The notes beneath the pieces are model-generated. The model had not been told where the DNA came from and searched no databases. It saw only the letters and a list, made by a program, of their open reading frames with translations. A program made the position numbers and the translations under genes. A DNA stretch of 32,829 nucleotides from the NCBI GenBank assembly GCA_945872825.1, contig CAMCBD010000027.1:1-32829 (forward strand). The letters run 5' to 3'. Positions 17,477 to 27,726 of this stretch are shown here, one piece after another; position 1 is the stretch's first letter, and every line of letters starts with the position of its first letter. The DNA comes from Nitrosomonas ureae (GTDB lineage: Bacteria > Pseudomonadota > Gammaproteobacteria > Burkholderiales > Nitrosomonadaceae).

Positions 17477-18799
17477 ATGTTCAACGTTAGCTCGCAATTA
17501 AAAAAAGATTATTTACGATATCCTCCAATAATGTTCAGTGACCTCAGTCAATCACCTCTCAGCAAAAATTTACAACGTTTATTTTGGCTCCGGAATATTG
17601 CCATCGTTGCTCAGTGCCTGACATTTACAATTGTGTACTGGACCATCGATATTGTAATTCCATGGGCACAAATGATCTCTGTTGTCGCAATACTCTCTCT
17701 GTTAAATCTATTGACATGGGTACGGTTACACCGCAAATGGCCAGTATCCCATACGGAGTTCTTTTTGCAATTACTGATTGATGTTCTGGCATTGAGCACA
17801 TTATTGTATTTTAGTGGCGGCTCAACCAATCCATTTATCTCACTATATCTATTACCTTTGACGATCGCTGCTGCCACACTGCCTTGGCGTTATACATGGG
17901 TCATGGCTATTATCACAATTGCTTGTTATACGCTGCTATTATTCAATTATGTACCATTACCGCACGAACACAGCAATCATCTCATTGAATTTGCGTTACA
18001 TGTATCAGGAATGTGGTTAGCATTTGTATTAAGTACTGTCATCATTGCATGGTTTGTCGTTAAAATGAGCTCCTCGATTCGAGATCGGGATCGGGATCTT
18101 GCTAAAGCGCGAGAACAGGCATTACGCAATGAACAAATTATCGCTCTAGGAACACTGGCAGCCGGTGCGGCACACGAGCTTGGCACGCCGCTCTCAACAA
18201 TGGCTGTTGTGACCGGAGAATTACAGCAAGAATATAAAAATGATATTGAATTTCAGAACAATATTCATATCTTGCGTGATCAGATTGTCCACTGCAAGCA
18301 AACTTTGACCCAATTACTGGCCAAAGCAGGTCAAGACAGAACTGAGCACGGCAGCGAACTTCCTGTTGATGAATTTCTTGATCAGGTTCTTGACAAATGG
18401 AAGTTGATACGTCCTTCTGTTAAATTTACTTACCAATGTACCGGCACGCAGCCTGCACCCAGAATTATGGACAATCAACTATTGAGCCAATCCATACTCA
18501 ATCTACTTAATAACGCTGCAGATGCCTCTTCAAAATGCATAGAGATCAAGAGCCATTGGGAAAACTTGATGTTACATCTTGAAATTATTGATGATGGTGA
18601 AGGATTATCGGCAGAAGCCATACAACGCGCTGGCGAAGCTTTCTTTTCCAGCAAGATGCCTGGCCAAGGCTTTGGAATCGGTTTATTTCTGGCGAATGCA
18701 AATATTGAGCGATTTGGCGGCAGTGTTCGTTTGTTTAATCTTGAGAGTGGCGGCGCCTGTACACAGGTTGTCTTGCCGCTATTAGAACCAATATCATGA
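17477..18799 (+). CDS. regB: Redox sensor histidine kinase, RegB/PrrB family
   Basis: This membrane sensor kinase controls energy metabolism in response to quinone and redox state. From ATG 17477 (440 residues) it has about six hydrophobic segments (roughly residues 40-200). The RegB quinone-binding signature GGSTNPF (114-120) lies before a membrane segment. The H box ALGTLAAGAAHELGTPLS has the phospho-acceptor His233, then IVHCKQTL with Cys273, aligning with the redox-active cysteine of RegB. The ATPase domain follows (N box LLNNAADAS, G boxes DDGEGL and GFGIGL). An in-frame TTG at 17444 with GAGG upstream would add 11 residues, and ATG 17528 would remove 17. It overlaps regA by four bases (ATGA), so the two are translated together. 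Confidence 0.92.
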   Translation: MFNVSSQLKKDYLRYPPIMFSDLSQSPLSKNLQRLFWLRNIAIVAQCLTFTIVYWTIDIVIPWAQMISVVAILSLLNLLTWVRLHRKWPVSHTEFFLQLLIDVLALSTLLYFSGGSTNPFISLYLLPLTIAAATLPWRYTWVMAIITIACYTLLLFNYVPLPHEHSNHLIEFALHVSGMWLAFVLSTVIIAWFVVKMSSSIRDRDRDLAKAREQALRNEQIIALGTLAAGAAHELGTPLSTMAVVTGELQQEYKNDIEFQNNIHILRDQIVHCKQTLTQLLAKAGQDRTEHGSELPVDEFLDQVLDKWKLIRPSVKFTYQCTGTQPAPRIMDNQLLSQSILNLLNNAADASSKCIEIKSHWENLMLHLEIIDDGEGLSAEAIQRAGEAFFSSKMPGQGFGIGLFLANANIERFGGSVRLFNLESGGACTQVVLPLLEPIS

Positions 18800-19356
18800 C
18801 CGAGCCTTTATTAACCGACAACAACGAGTGCCCCAGTTTATTCATTGTCGACGACGATAAAGTTTTTTGTGATGTACTGGCAAAAGCGATGACAAAGCGT
18901 GGCTTCAGCGTAACGTGCGCATATTCTATTGAAGATGCATTGAAGTTGGCCGAAGCTTCAACACCTGAATATGCAATTGTCGATCTGAAATTATCCAGTG
19001 AATCCGGATTGGTTCTGGTTGAGAAACTGAAAACCTTGGATTCCGGTACCCGCATTGTCATGTTGACGGGCTATGCCAGTATCGCTACGGCGGTTGAGGC
19101 CATCAAACTCGGCGCTACCCATTATCTTGCAAAACCAGTCGACGCCGATGACATTATGGCTGCTTTTGAACGTACAGCTGGCGAATCGAATATAGCTATC
19201 AGCACACATCCATTATCGGTAGGGCGGCTTGAATGGGAATATATTCAGCGCGTCCTCACCGAGAATGATAACAATGTGTCAGTTACTGCCAGAATATTAA
19301 ATATGCATCGCCGCACATTACAGCGCAAGCTTGCCAAAAAACCGCTACGTGAATAA
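18796..19356 (+). CDS. regA: Response regulator, RegA/PrrA/ActR family
   Basis: The 186-residue two-domain regulator is partnered with the upstream RegB kinase. The receiver domain (about 14-130) has the acidic pocket IVDDDK (18-22), phospho-acceptor Asp63 (AIVDLKLSSESG), the Thr of MLTGYAS and the Lys of YLAKPVD. A short linker leads to a Fis-type helix-turn-helix at the C-terminus (VTARILNMHRRTLQRKLAKK). This simple receiver-plus-Fis architecture without a central ATPase domain is characteristic of RegA. In relatives it controls respiration, carbon and nitrogen functions; targets here are not visible. It converges on ribD with a 15-base gap. Confidence 0.93.
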   Translation: MTEPLLTDNNECPSLFIVDDDKVFCDVLAKAMTKRGFSVTCAYSIEDALKLAEASTPEYAIVDLKLSSESGLVLVEKLKTLDSGTRIVMLTGYASIATAVEAIKLGATHYLAKPVDADDIMAAFERTAGESNIAISTHPLSVGRLEWEYIQRVLTENDNNVSVTARILNMHRRTLQRKLAKKPLRE

Positions 19357-19371
19357 AGCAGGCAATCTATT

Positions 19372-20463
19372 TTATAGAAACCTTGCAATTACCCGGATAT
19401 CTTGCCCAATCATGCGTAAGTCATTTATTTTCAGCGCCTTCTTTTGTCCAAGATTCATTAATTCGGGTAACTGAATCATTCCCTGTGCATCGTCACCAAG
19501 CAAATACGGCGCAAGAAAAATAATCATTTCATTAACTAATCCAGCCTCAACTAAAGCGCCATTTAAGCCACACCCCGCTTCTACTAATACTTCATTCATT
19601 CCAAAATCTGCCAATGTCGTCATCATTTTCTCCAGATCAACTCGGCCTTTGGCATTGGGCAAAACAATGACCCGAACACCCATCTTACTCAGAGTGGCAT
19701 TTTTTTCTGGATTGCCCTCATTAGCGGTGAAGATAAACACTTCTTCTCCATCTTGCAGTAATTTAGCATCCAACGGAATTACAAAATGACTGTCTACGAC
19801 AATTTTTTTGGGTTGACGGCGTGTCTCGATGTGACGTACCGTTAATTGAGGATTATCGGATTTTACTGTACCGATACCTGTCATGATGGCGCATGAACGT
19901 GCGCGCCACCGATGTCCATCCTGTCGTGCAGATTCGCCGGTAATCCATTGACTAACACCATTATTCAACGCAATCTTACCATCCAGGCTTGCAGCAGTTT
20001 TTAACCTAATCCATGGTTTCTTATGAACCATACGCGTAACAAAACCCACATTCAGCGCATTCGCTTCTGCTTCTAACAAACCGACCTGCACGGCAATACC
20101 GGCCTGTTCCAATAAGGCTTTACCACGACCTGATACTAGTGGATTAGGATCTTCCATGGCTATGATGACCCTGGCAATACCCGCAGCAATCAAAGCATTA
20201 ACACACGGTGGGGTGCGTCCATAATGCCCACACGGTTCGAGCGTTACATAGGCTGTTGCGCCACGTGCGGCCTCTCCAGCATTATTTAATGCATTAATTT
20301 CAGCATGTGGTTGCCCAGCCTTTTCATGCCAACCGCGCCCGATTATCTGTTCATTATGGGTGATCACACAACCAACACGCGGATTGGGCGTAGTAGCGTA
20401 AAGCCCTTTCTCAGCTAACCGTAGCGCATGCGACATGAAAGCATAATCGGTGGGAGAGAACAT
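19372..20463 (-). CDS. ribD: Bifunctional riboflavin biosynthesis protein RibD
   Basis: The N-terminal domain (1 to about 145) is a zinc deaminase of the cytidine-deaminase fold, with H53-A-E55 and the PCG...PPC zinc motif (C78, C87). It deaminates the pyrimidine made from GTP by RibA. The C-terminal domain (about 146-363, beginning KPWIRLKTAASLDGKIAL) is the NADPH-dependent reductase acting on the ribose side chain. The 363-residue length is typical. There is no clear Shine-Dalgarno. It lies downstream of nrdR and glyA on the same strand, the common proteobacterial order glyA-nrdR-ribD. The 109-base gap to nrdR leaves room for its own promoter. Confidence 0.96.
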   Translation of the reverse strand: MFSPTDYAFMSHALRLAEKGLYATTPNPRVGCVITHNEQIIGRGWHEKAGQPHAEINALNNAGEAARGATAYVTLEPCGHYGRTPPCVNALIAAGIARVIIAMEDPNPLVSGRGKALLEQAGIAVQVGLLEAEANALNVGFVTRMVHKKPWIRLKTAASLDGKIALNNGVSQWITGESARQDGHRWRARSCAIMTGIGTVKSDNPQLTVRHIETRRQPKKIVVDSHFVIPLDAKLLQDGEEVFIFTANEGNPEKNATLSKMGVRVIVLPNAKGRVDLEKMMTTLADFGMNEVLVEAGCGLNGALVEAGLVNEMIIFLAPYLLGDDAQGMIQLPELMNLGQKKALKINDLRMIGQDIRVIARFL

Positions 20464-20572
20464 CTAAGGAATTGTGATATATGATTGCAATTGATCCGGT
20501 CTATCTGTACTGCCAATAAGTGGCCAGTAAAATAATCACCAGGCTGATTTAGGTTGCTTTCTTCGATCGCAA

Positions 20573-21031
20573 CTATTGATTCGGTTTTTGTACTTCTTTG
20601 ATCGCATCACGAAAATCATCCACATCCTGGAAGCTTTTATAAACGGATGCGAATCGGATATAGGCTACTTCATCAAGCTTATAAAGTTCTTGCATTACAC
20701 ACTCACCAATACTACGTGATGAAACTTCGTGCTCTCCCATACTTAAAAATTTTTGCACAATACGGTCGATCGCTGCATCTACATAGCTTGTAGGAACAGG
20801 GCGTTTATGAAGTGCACGCTTAAATCCCGTCAACAGCTTGTTTCGGTCAAACTCAGCTCGACTACCATCATGTTTTACAACTTGAGGCAAACGTAATTCA
20901 ACGGTTTCGTATGTTGTAAAACGCTTATCACAAGCCTGACACCGCCGCCGCCGCCGTATTTTTTGACCATCCTCACTCACGCGAGAGTCAATCACACTGG
21001 TGTCATCTGCACAGCAAAAAGGACATTTCAT
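20573..21031 (-). CDS. nrdR: Transcriptional repressor NrdR
   Basis: This is a 152-residue ATP/dATP-sensing repressor of ribonucleotide reductase genes. The N-terminal zinc ribbon has C3, C6, C31 and C34 (MKCPFC and CQAC) with the Arg-rich RRRRR stretch just before the second pair. The ATP-cone domain follows from about residue 49 ([24 protein letters not shown]) to about 139. Length and composition match the family. It lies between glyA and ribD as in many proteobacteria. No NrdR boxes or nrd genes occur in the window. Confidence 0.97.
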   Translation of the reverse strand: MKCPFCCADDTSVIDSRVSEDGQKIRRRRRCQACDKRFTTYETVELRLPQVVKHDGSRAEFDRNKLLTGFKRALHKRPVPTSYVDAAIDRIVQKFLSMGEHEVSSRSIGECVMQELYKLDEVAYIRFASVYKSFQDVDDFRDAIKEVQKPNQ

Positions 21032-21099
21032 ACAGCAACTCAGCCAACAGTAATCAAGCCGAACAGATCATTTTTCAATATCTGTCCAACCTGACAAAG

Positions 21100-22347
21100 C
21101 TACCCATAAACTGGAAATTTTGCACACAACCGTTTTGCTTCAGTGGCCACTCGTGACAAAACTGCCGGATCCTCAGGTGCAGCAAGCACATCCGCTATCA
21201 GATTGGCCAATTGTTCCGCTTCCAATTCTTTGAAGCCTCGCGTGGTCATTGCCGGTGAGCCGACACGAATACCACTGGTAACAAATGGTTTTTGCGGATC
21301 ATTAGGTATGGCGTTCTTGTTAACCGTAATGTGTGCCAATTCAAGCGATTCTTCTGCCTTCTTACCTGTCAGGTTCATCGCACGCAAATCAACCAGAAAC
21401 ATATGACAGTCTGTTTGACCTGACACAATTCGCAAACCGCGACTGGTCAGAACTTTTGCCATTACACGAGCATTCTCAATGACCTGCTCTTGATAATCTT
21501 TAAATTCTTTACTGGCAGCTTCTTTAAATGCAACCGCTTTAGCCGCGATCACATGCATCAATGGGCCACCCTGAGTTTGTGGGAAAATAGCAGAATTCAA
21601 TGCTTTCTCGTGCTCAGGTTTGGCCATAATAATACCGCCACGCGGACCGCGCAGTGTTTTATGCGTAGTGCTTGTAACAAAATCCGCAATGCCAACCGGA
21701 TTAGGATAAAAACCAGCAGCCACCAATCCGGCATAATGAGCCATATCGACAAACAGATAGGCTCCTACAGCATCAGCAATTTTGCGGAAACGTTTCCAGT
21801 CAATGACTCTCGCATAAGAGGAAGCGCCTGCAACTATCATTTTTGGCTTATGTTCATGAGCTAATTGCTCAACTTGATCATAATCAAGCAACTCAGTTTC
21901 CGGATGCAAGCCGTAAGAAATCGAATTAAAAATCTTTCCGCTCATACTAACGCTAGAACCATGCGTTAAGTGACCTCCGTGTGCTAACGACATGCCCAGC
22001 AGAGTATCTCCAGGCTTTAGCACTGAAAGATAGACCGCTGCATTGGCTTGCGAACCTGAATGCGGCTGCACATTGACATACTCAGCACCAAAGAGCGCCT
22101 TTAATCGATCAATAGCTAGTTGTTCAACCTGGTCAGCATACATACAACCGCCGTAATAGCGTTTTGTCGGATAACCTTCGGCATATTTATTCGTTAGAAC
22201 AGAACCCTGAGCTTGCATAACTGCGGGGCTTGCATAATTTTCCGATGCGATTAATTCAATATATTCTTCCTGGCGCTGTATCTCGCCTTTAATCGCTTGC
22301 CATACTTCTGGGTCAACATTATCTATCGTTTGTTTCTGCGAAAACAT
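21100..22347 (-). CDS. glyA: Serine hydroxymethyltransferase GlyA
   Basis: This PLP enzyme converts serine and tetrahydrofolate to glycine and 5,10-methylene-THF, the main source of one-carbon units. The start at 22347 ([19 protein letters not shown]) gives 415 residues, the usual length, and has AAAGGA 11 bases upstream; an ATG at 22377 would add ten unconserved residues. Family blocks are [13 protein letters not shown] (31-43), the GYP/KRYYGGC region, HGGHLTHG (123-130), DMAHYAGL (201-208) and the PLP-binding Lys230 in [14 protein letters not shown]. It is the first gene of glyA-nrdR-ribD. Confidence 0.97.
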   Translation of the reverse strand: MFSQKQTIDNVDPEVWQAIKGEIQRQEEYIELIASENYASPAVMQAQGSVLTNKYAEGYPTKRYYGGCMYADQVEQLAIDRLKALFGAEYVNVQPHSGSQANAAVYLSVLKPGDTLLGMSLAHGGHLTHGSSVSMSGKIFNSISYGLHPETELLDYDQVEQLAHEHKPKMIVAGASSYARVIDWKRFRKIADAVGAYLFVDMAHYAGLVAAGFYPNPVGIADFVTSTTHKTLRGPRGGIIMAKPEHEKALNSAIFPQTQGGPLMHVIAAKAVAFKEAASKEFKDYQEQVIENARVMAKVLTSRGLRIVSGQTDCHMFLVDLRAMNLTGKKAEESLELAHITVNKNAIPNDPQKPFVTSGIRVGSPAMTTRGFKELEAEQLANLIADVLAAPEDPAVLSRVATEAKRLCAKFPVYG

Positions 22348-22952
22348 GGTGATACCAATCCTTTGAAATATTTTCAAACCGAGAAAATACGTATATTACC
22401 ATTACCTGTCGAAACGCAGATAGCTGATCACAAGCAGTAGGATAAAAAAGAGAAGAATTTATCTTAATTGCAAGTAATCTTCATCAGTGATTTTGTACCA
22501 GTCTTTGCACTTACTGAAAAATTCTAGCAAATCTGCGGAAAGATAGGAATTTTAACGTCACTTTTTTCTTTATCAATACCAATATTTATTGCCGTCTAAT
22601 TCATCCCAAACGGGGTAGTTGTAAAAAAGTGAGGAGACTACTTCTTGTAATGTAAAGTTGCATGGAAAATTCCAGGTGGCGCTTCTTGACTACCGAGCGC
22701 ATCTACGCTGATGCGTATGCGACCGGCTGATATTTTTCCACATTACCAACAAAGCGCTCTGCGACAGTATGTAGCATCGGCATGCCTTTGGGTCAAGACA
22801 CCGCCAATCGCCACCGGTAAGTTTGAACGGAAGCAGTCCGTGCTAAGAATAAAAAAACAGTGCAGCAAAATTCATACCTCATAGCATATAGCCGGCTTCT
22901 CCAGAACAGTGAAGCAATCGAACAGTTTTTCTGTATGTGTCTCAGCTATCGA
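22348..22952. other. 605-bp intergenic region between glyA and clpA; possible decayed coding trace
   Basis: No intact gene was recognised. On the minus strand, between about 22830 and 22638, the reading changes frame between protein-like stretches: LPVAIGGVLTQRHADATY, then TVAERFVGNVEKYQP in the next frame, then GRIRISVDALGSQEAPPGIF and a stop at 22638-22640. This could be the remains of a gene or chance. It does not match a family I recognise. The left half (22378-22620) is AT-rich and presumably holds the glyA promoter. No riboswitch or tRNA was recognised. Confidence 0.4.
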
Positions 22953-25211
22953 TCAAATAATTGCGGCCTCTTCTTCAAAGAGAAGTTTTACTTTCTCATT
23001 ACTGTCAATATCAACAGTTACTTTACCGCCATTGACTAGGCGTCCGAACAATAATTCATCAGCCAATGCACTACGAATCGTATCTTGGATAAGCCGCTCC
23101 ATAGGCCGGGCACCCATAAGCGGATCAAAACCATGTTTTGCAAGATACTTACGCAATTGTTCCGTAAACGTTGCTTCTACTTTCTTTTCATGAAGTTGTG
23201 TTTCAAGTTGAATCAGGAACTTATCGGTTACTTGCAAAATAATTTCCTGATCTAAAGAAGCAAATGAAATAATCGCATCTAACCGATTACGAAACTCAGG
23301 AGTAAATAGTTTTTTGATATCAATTAATTCATCTCCTGCAAATTTTGATTTTGTAAACCCCATCGAAGATTTAGCAAGGGATTCAGCACCTGCATTGGTA
23401 GTCATAATAATGATAACATTGCGAAAATCTGCTTTACGCCCATTATTATCTGTCAGCGTTCCATAATCCATGACCTGCAACAGAATATTGAAAATATCTG
23501 TATGCGCTTTCTCGATTTCATCCAATAATAAAACCGAATAGGGATGTTTAATCACTATTTCTGTCAACAATCCACCCTGATCATAGCCCACATATCCCGG
23601 TGGTGCGCCAATCAGGCGGGATACTGCATGACGTTCCATATATTCCGACATATCGAAGCGATGCAAATGAATACCAAGCGCATAGGCTAATTGCCTTGCC
23701 ACCTCGGTTTTCCCGACACCTGTTGGCCCTGAAAAAAGAAAAGAACCCACGGGTTTCCGCGGATTACCCAATCCACTTCTTGCCATTTTGATGGCCGCAG
23801 TCAGTGCATTTATAGCATTGTCCTGCCCAAAAACAACGGCCTTCATATCACGGCCCAATGTTTTCAATTTATTGCGATCGTCTGTAGAAATATTTTGCGG
23901 GGGAATTCGCGCAATCTTGGCTACCACATTCTCAATCTCACTTTTACCGATCACTTTCCGTTTCTTCGATTTTGGCAATATGCGTTGCGCGGCACCAGCT
24001 TCATCAAGCACATCAATTGCTTTATCCGGTAAATGCCTATCATTAATATAACGCTCCGATAATTCTGCTGCAGAAACTAATGCACCGGCAGTATATTTAA
24101 CCTTATGGTGCTGTTCATAACGAGATTTCAAACCACGTAAAATAGCTACTGTTTCATCTACACTGGGTTCGTTAACTTCTATCTGTTGGAAACGCCTTGA
24201 TAGTGCATGATCTTTTTCAAAGATCCCGCGGTACTCCCTAAAAGTTGTGGCACCGATACATCGTAGCTGCCCAGTACTTAGAACCGGTTTCAACAGATTG
24301 GATGCATCCAGAACGCCACCTGAAGCAGCGCCAGCACCAATGAGTGTATGGATCTCATCTATAAACAAGATAGCCGTTGGATTATCAGTTAACTGTTTTA
24401 GCAATGTTTTTAAGCGTTGTTCAAAATCTCCGCGATATTTGGTGCCCGCCAATAAAGCGCCCATATCAAGCGAATAAATTTGATGCTTCAGAAGTAAATC
24501 AGGTACATCTTCTTCAACAATGCGTTTTGCCAAACCTTCTGCAATTGCAGTTTTTCCTACACCGGCCTCACCAACCAATAAAGGATTATTTTTACGGCGT
24601 CGGCACAACGTTTGTATAACGCGCTCAATCTCCTTCTCACGCCCCACCAAGGGATCTATTTTATTAATTAACGCCAGGTGATTGAGATTTACCGTATAAC
24701 TCTCGAGCACGCCTCCGCTCGAATTGGATTCGTGTTCACTATCCCCTTCATTTCCAGTTTTAGCGTCATTCTCGTGCGGCACTTTCCGAATATTATGTGA
24801 GATGTAATTCACTACATCCAAACGTGTCACACCTCTCTGATGTAAGAAATAGACGGCATGTGAATCTTTCTCACCAAAAATTGATACCAAAACATTGGCG
24901 CCGGTAACTTCTTTCTTTCCAGATGATTGCACATGCAGTATCGCTCGTTGAATAACGCGCTGAAAACCTATTGTAGGTTGCGTATCAACTTCTTCTTTAC
25001 CATTAATCACCGGTGTATGGCGTGTAATATGGTCCGCTAATACTGATCGCAAACCTTCAATCTCTACCAAGCAAGCATTTAATACTTCAGCGGCACTTGC
25101 ATTATCCAACATTGCTAACAGCAAGTGTTCTACTGTAATGAATTCATAGCGTTTTTGTCTGGACTCTACAAACGCCATATGTAAACTGACTTCTAAATCC
25201 GGCGCAATCAT
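22953..25211 (-). CDS. clpA: ATP-dependent Clp protease ATP-binding subunit ClpA
   Basis: This hexameric AAA+ unfoldase feeds substrates to ClpP and, through ClpS, degrades N-end-rule proteins. In the 752-residue product the Clp N-domain (1 to about 145) is followed by two AAA modules. D1 has Walker A GEAGVGKT (214-221) and Walker B ILFIDEIH (281-288); D2 has Walker A GPTGVGKT (495-502) and a later [10 protein letters not shown] Walker B. MGF in SSMGFTKSK corresponds to the ClpP-docking IGL/IGF loop. GGAGGAAAAC before the ATG is a strong ribosome binding site lying inside the end of clpS. clpS ends one base before it, so the two form an operon. clpP is not in this window. Confidence 0.96.
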   Translation of the reverse strand: MIAPDLEVSLHMAFVESRQKRYEFITVEHLLLAMLDNASAAEVLNACLVEIEGLRSVLADHITRHTPVINGKEEVDTQPTIGFQRVIQRAILHVQSSGKKEVTGANVLVSIFGEKDSHAVYFLHQRGVTRLDVVNYISHNIRKVPHENDAKTGNEGDSEHESNSSGGVLESYTVNLNHLALINKIDPLVGREKEIERVIQTLCRRRKNNPLLVGEAGVGKTAIAEGLAKRIVEEDVPDLLLKHQIYSLDMGALLAGTKYRGDFEQRLKTLLKQLTDNPTAILFIDEIHTLIGAGAASGGVLDASNLLKPVLSTGQLRCIGATTFREYRGIFEKDHALSRRFQQIEVNEPSVDETVAILRGLKSRYEQHHKVKYTAGALVSAAELSERYINDRHLPDKAIDVLDEAGAAQRILPKSKKRKVIGKSEIENVVAKIARIPPQNISTDDRNKLKTLGRDMKAVVFGQDNAINALTAAIKMARSGLGNPRKPVGSFLFSGPTGVGKTEVARQLAYALGIHLHRFDMSEYMERHAVSRLIGAPPGYVGYDQGGLLTEIVIKHPYSVLLLDEIEKAHTDIFNILLQVMDYGTLTDNNGRKADFRNVIIIMTTNAGAESLAKSSMGFTKSKFAGDELIDIKKLFTPEFRNRLDAIISFASLDQEIILQVTDKFLIQLETQLHEKKVEATFTEQLRKYLAKHGFDPLMGARPMERLIQDTIRSALADELLFGRLVNGGKVTVDIDSNEKVKLLFEEEAAII

Positions 25212-25212
25212 T

Positions 25213-25521
25213 TCAGTTTTCCTCCATTATACACCTAAGTGGATGCTGATTTTTTCTCGCAAATTCAACCACCTGACTCACCTTTGTACTTGCAATATCA
25301 CTTGGGTATACACCACACACACCAGCCCCCTGCATATGCACCTCTAACATTGTTCGCGTTGCCTGTTCTTGATTCATGGAAAAAAACATTTTCAACACCT
25401 CGATCACAAATTCCATTGGTGTAAAATCATCATTCAATAATAAAATTTTGTACATGGAAGGAGGTTTTCGTTCAATTTTCTCCTGCACAAGCATAACGGC
25501 TTCTGAGTTACTCTCCGTCAT
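25213..25521 (-). CDS. clpS: ATP-dependent Clp protease adaptor ClpS
   Basis: The 102-residue adaptor presents N-end-rule (N-degron) substrates to ClpA. It has a flexible acidic N-terminus, then [24 protein letters not shown] (about 18-41), which contains the NDDFT substrate-pocket motif, and the conserved helix region [24 protein letters not shown] with the CGVY element. The start ATG is preceded by AGGGAAAACAGTT. It forms a two-gene operon with clpA. Confidence 0.96.
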   Translation of the reverse strand: MTESNSEAVMLVQEKIERKPPSMYKILLLNDDFTPMEFVIEVLKMFFSMNQEQATRTMLEVHMQGAGVCGVYPSDIASTKVSQVVEFARKNQHPLRCIMEEN

Positions 25522-25574
25522 AACTGTTTTCCCTACTCATTCTTTCTATAAAAATATATTGTACTAAATACTTC

Positions 25575-25603
25575 ATTATCGACATCTTTGACGATTACGA
25601 CAA
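25575..25603 (-). promoter_or_regulatory. Possible sigma-70 promoter for clpS-clpA
   Basis: On the minus strand TTGTCG (25603-25598) and GATAAT (25580-25575) are separated by 17 bases and lie 54 bases before the clpS start. Each hexamer differs from consensus in one or two positions. This is a plausible housekeeping promoter predicted from sequence alone. Confidence 0.42.
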
Positions 25604-25662
25604 AATTTTCAAGTATCTTGAGACAATTACCCAATTCTTGCACACAAATATTTTGTAACGGC

Positions 25663-25691
25663 TTGACTTTAACCCTGTATTTGCGTAAAAT
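25663..25691 (+). promoter_or_regulatory. Sigma-70 promoter of the cold-shock gene
   Basis: TTGACT (25663-25668) and TAAAAT (25686-25691) with an exact 17-base spacer form the best promoter in the window. It predicts transcription from about 25698, leaving an untranslated leader of about 107 bases before the csp start. Long leaders are a feature of cspA-type genes. Confidence 0.7.
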
Positions 25692-25697
25692 TGCAGG

Positions 25698-25804
25698 TGG
25701 CGTTTTGGCTTCAAGTTCTCTGCGGTACCAGTTTTATCCGTCAATGGTCTTGAAATTCAAATAGTGTTAGGGTTTCCGGCCCAGTTTTTATATAGGAAGT
25801 AGAA
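25698..25804 (+). other. Long 5' leader of cold-shock mRNA
   Basis: The roughly 107-base untranslated leader is predicted between the promoter and the csp start. It ends in TATAGGAAGTAGAA, giving an AGGA ribosome binding site seven bases before ATG. In cspA of enterobacteria a long leader acts as a temperature-responsive RNA. Here no specific fold or cold-box match could be shown by eye, so that function is only a suggestion. Confidence 0.4.
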
Positions 25805-26008
25805 ATGGCAACAGGTACAGTAAAATGGTTCAACGATTCCAAAGGTTTTGGTTTTATTACTCCCGACGATGGCAGCGAAGATTTGTTTGCGCACTTCTCA
25901 GCAATCAATATGTCTGGATTTAAAACTCTTAAAGAAGGGCAAAAAGTGAGTTTTGATGTCACTCAAGGACCGAAGGGAAAACAAGCCTCTAATATCCAAT
26001 CCGCTTAA
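25805..26008 (+). CDS. Cold-shock protein (CspA family)
   Basis: The 67-residue single cold-shock domain begins [23 protein letters not shown]-binding motif RNP1 is KGFGFI (13-18) and RNP2 is DLFAHF (26-31), followed by [13 protein letters not shown] and KGKQASNIQ at the C-terminus. Such proteins melt RNA secondary structure as RNA chaperones. The name may be cspA, cspC or cspD; which paralogue it is cannot be told from one window. It has a strong promoter, a long leader and a downstream terminator, so it is a monocistronic, probably highly expressed gene. Confidence 0.95.
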   Translation: MATGTVKWFNDSKGFGFITPDDGSEDLFAHFSAINMSGFKTLKEGQKVSFDVTQGPKGKQASNIQSA

Positions 26009-26094
26009 CTTTCGTAAAAATACTGGCTTAAACCGCTTTATTGGCAATAACATTACAATAGCAAATAAAGTAAGAAGGATATAATCTTATATTA

Positions 26095-26131
26095 CCCCCT
26101 TTGTTAGTATGGCGAGGGGGTTTTCTTTTTT
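26095..26131 (+). terminator. Rho-independent terminator after the cold-shock gene
   Basis: CCCCCT (26095-26100) pairs with AGGGGG (26115-26120), followed at once by TTTTCTTTTTT. The GC stem plus U-rich tail is a classical intrinsic terminator on the plus strand, about 90 bases after the csp stop and before the convergent icd. Confidence 0.75.
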
Positions 26132-26204
26132 CTGTTTTTACTCCCCTGTTAGGAACAAATGGTGCTTTCGCTCCCTACAGCTTGCTTCGGCAACACAGAC
26201 ACTA

Positions 26205-27452
26205 CTACATACGCTCAATCATTGCACTACCAAAATCCGAAGAAGAAACCTGTTTAGCATCAGTCATCTGTCGCGCAAAGTCATAGGTAACTATCTTGTT
26301 CTGAATAGTTGTTTCCATCGCTTTGATAATCAAATCGGCTGCCTCTACCCAACCTAAATGCCGCAACATCATTTCCGCTGATAATATGATTGAACCAGGA
26401 TTTACTTGATCTTTTCCCGCATATTTAGGTGCTGTGCCGTGTGTTGCCTCAAAGATGGCGATAGAATCGCTAAGATTTGCTCCTGGCGCAATCCCAATTC
26501 CACCTACCTGCGCAGCCAATGCATCAGAAATATAATCACCATTTAAGTTCAGAGTAGCTACCACATCATACTCTTCTGGACGTAACAAGATTTGCTGCAA
26601 GAAAGCATCCGCAATCACATCTTTAATAATAATCCCGCCTTTTTCTAACGGCAATTTCATCCACGGCCCCCCATCCAGCAATTCTGCTCCAAATTCTTTA
26701 GCAGCCAAAGCATAGCCCCATTTCTTGAATGCGCCTTCAGTAAACTTCATAATATTGCCTTTATGCACTAAAGTAACCGATTGACACTTATTATCAATAG
26801 CATACTGAATTGCCTTCCGAACAAGACGCTCTGTCCCCTCTTTCGAAACAGGTTTGATGCCAATACCAGAAGTCTGAGGAAAACGTATACTGGTCACCCC
26901 CATATCCTTAACCAGGAAATCAATTACCTTCTTGGCGGACTCTGATTCTGCTTCCCATTCTATACCCGCATAGATATCTTCAGAATTTTCTCTGAAAATA
27001 ACCATGTCTGTCTTTTCCGGATGCTTCACTGGGCTAGGTACACCACTAAAATAACGTACTGGCCGTAAACAAATGTATAAATCCAGCAATTGACGAAGCG
27101 CAACATTAATCGAGCGTATACCACCACCAACCGGTGTTGTCAGCGGACCTTTAATGGAAACCACAAACTCCTTAGCGGCTTGCAAAGTCTCTTCCGGCAA
27201 CCACACATCAGGTCCATAAACTCGTGTTGATTTCTCGCCCGCGTAGATTTCCATCCACGAAATTTTGCGTTGCCCGCCATACGCTTTCTTAACTGCTGAA
27301 TCGACGACTCTCCGCATTACCGGAGTAATATCAACACCAATACCATCACCTTCAATAAAAGGAATTATTGGATTATCAGGCACATTTAACGAATTATCAT
27401 CATTAACCTGAATCCTTTCTCCATCACTAGGTATTCTTATATGCTGATACAT
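26205..27452 (-). CDS. icd: Isocitrate dehydrogenase, NADP-dependent
   Basis: This TCA-cycle enzyme oxidises isocitrate to 2-oxoglutarate with NADP. The 415-residue product aligns along its length with E. coli Icd. The substrate site [13 protein letters not shown] (109-121) has Ser114, the residue equivalent to the one phosphorylated by AceK, with Arg120, Arg130 and Arg154 ([11 protein letters not shown]). The cofactor region is [16 protein letters not shown], with the Lys-Tyr pair typical of the NADP type. GGAG nine bases before ATG is a good ribosome binding site. A 274-base gap separates it from the divergent COG4255 gene. Confidence 0.97.
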   Translation of the reverse strand: MYQHIRIPSDGERIQVNDDNSLNVPDNPIIPFIEGDGIGVDITPVMRRVVDSAVKKAYGGQRKISWMEIYAGEKSTRVYGPDVWLPEETLQAAKEFVVSIKGPLTTPVGGGIRSINVALRQLLDLYICLRPVRYFSGVPSPVKHPEKTDMVIFRENSEDIYAGIEWEAESESAKKVIDFLVKDMGVTSIRFPQTSGIGIKPVSKEGTERLVRKAIQYAIDNKCQSVTLVHKGNIMKFTEGAFKKWGYALAAKEFGAELLDGGPWMKLPLEKGGIIIKDVIADAFLQQILLRPEEYDVVATLNLNGDYISDALAAQVGGIGIAPGANLSDSIAIFEATHGTAPKYAGKDQVNPGSIILSAEMMLRHLGWVEAADLIIKAMETTIQNKIVTYDFARQMTDAKQVSSSDFGSAMIERM

Positions 27453-27726
27453 GACATCTCCAAGTGTTCGAATACAAATGCAATTAATAAATATATCCTG
27501 GCCAGCTAAACATCATTGGATGAGAATGTGGTGATTTTCCTTCTTCATTGCAAGATAAATCTTCTCAAACTAAAATAAAATTCTGTGTTTCGACTATTAT
27601 ACGTGTAAACACGACGCCTTTCCACGCGACTGGCAAACCCGTTGCTGCTTAATGTAAATCGCTACGTCGGATAAATGGCATTTCACTCAATTTCCAGAAT
27701 CACGCAACACCAACCCGGCCCTCACG

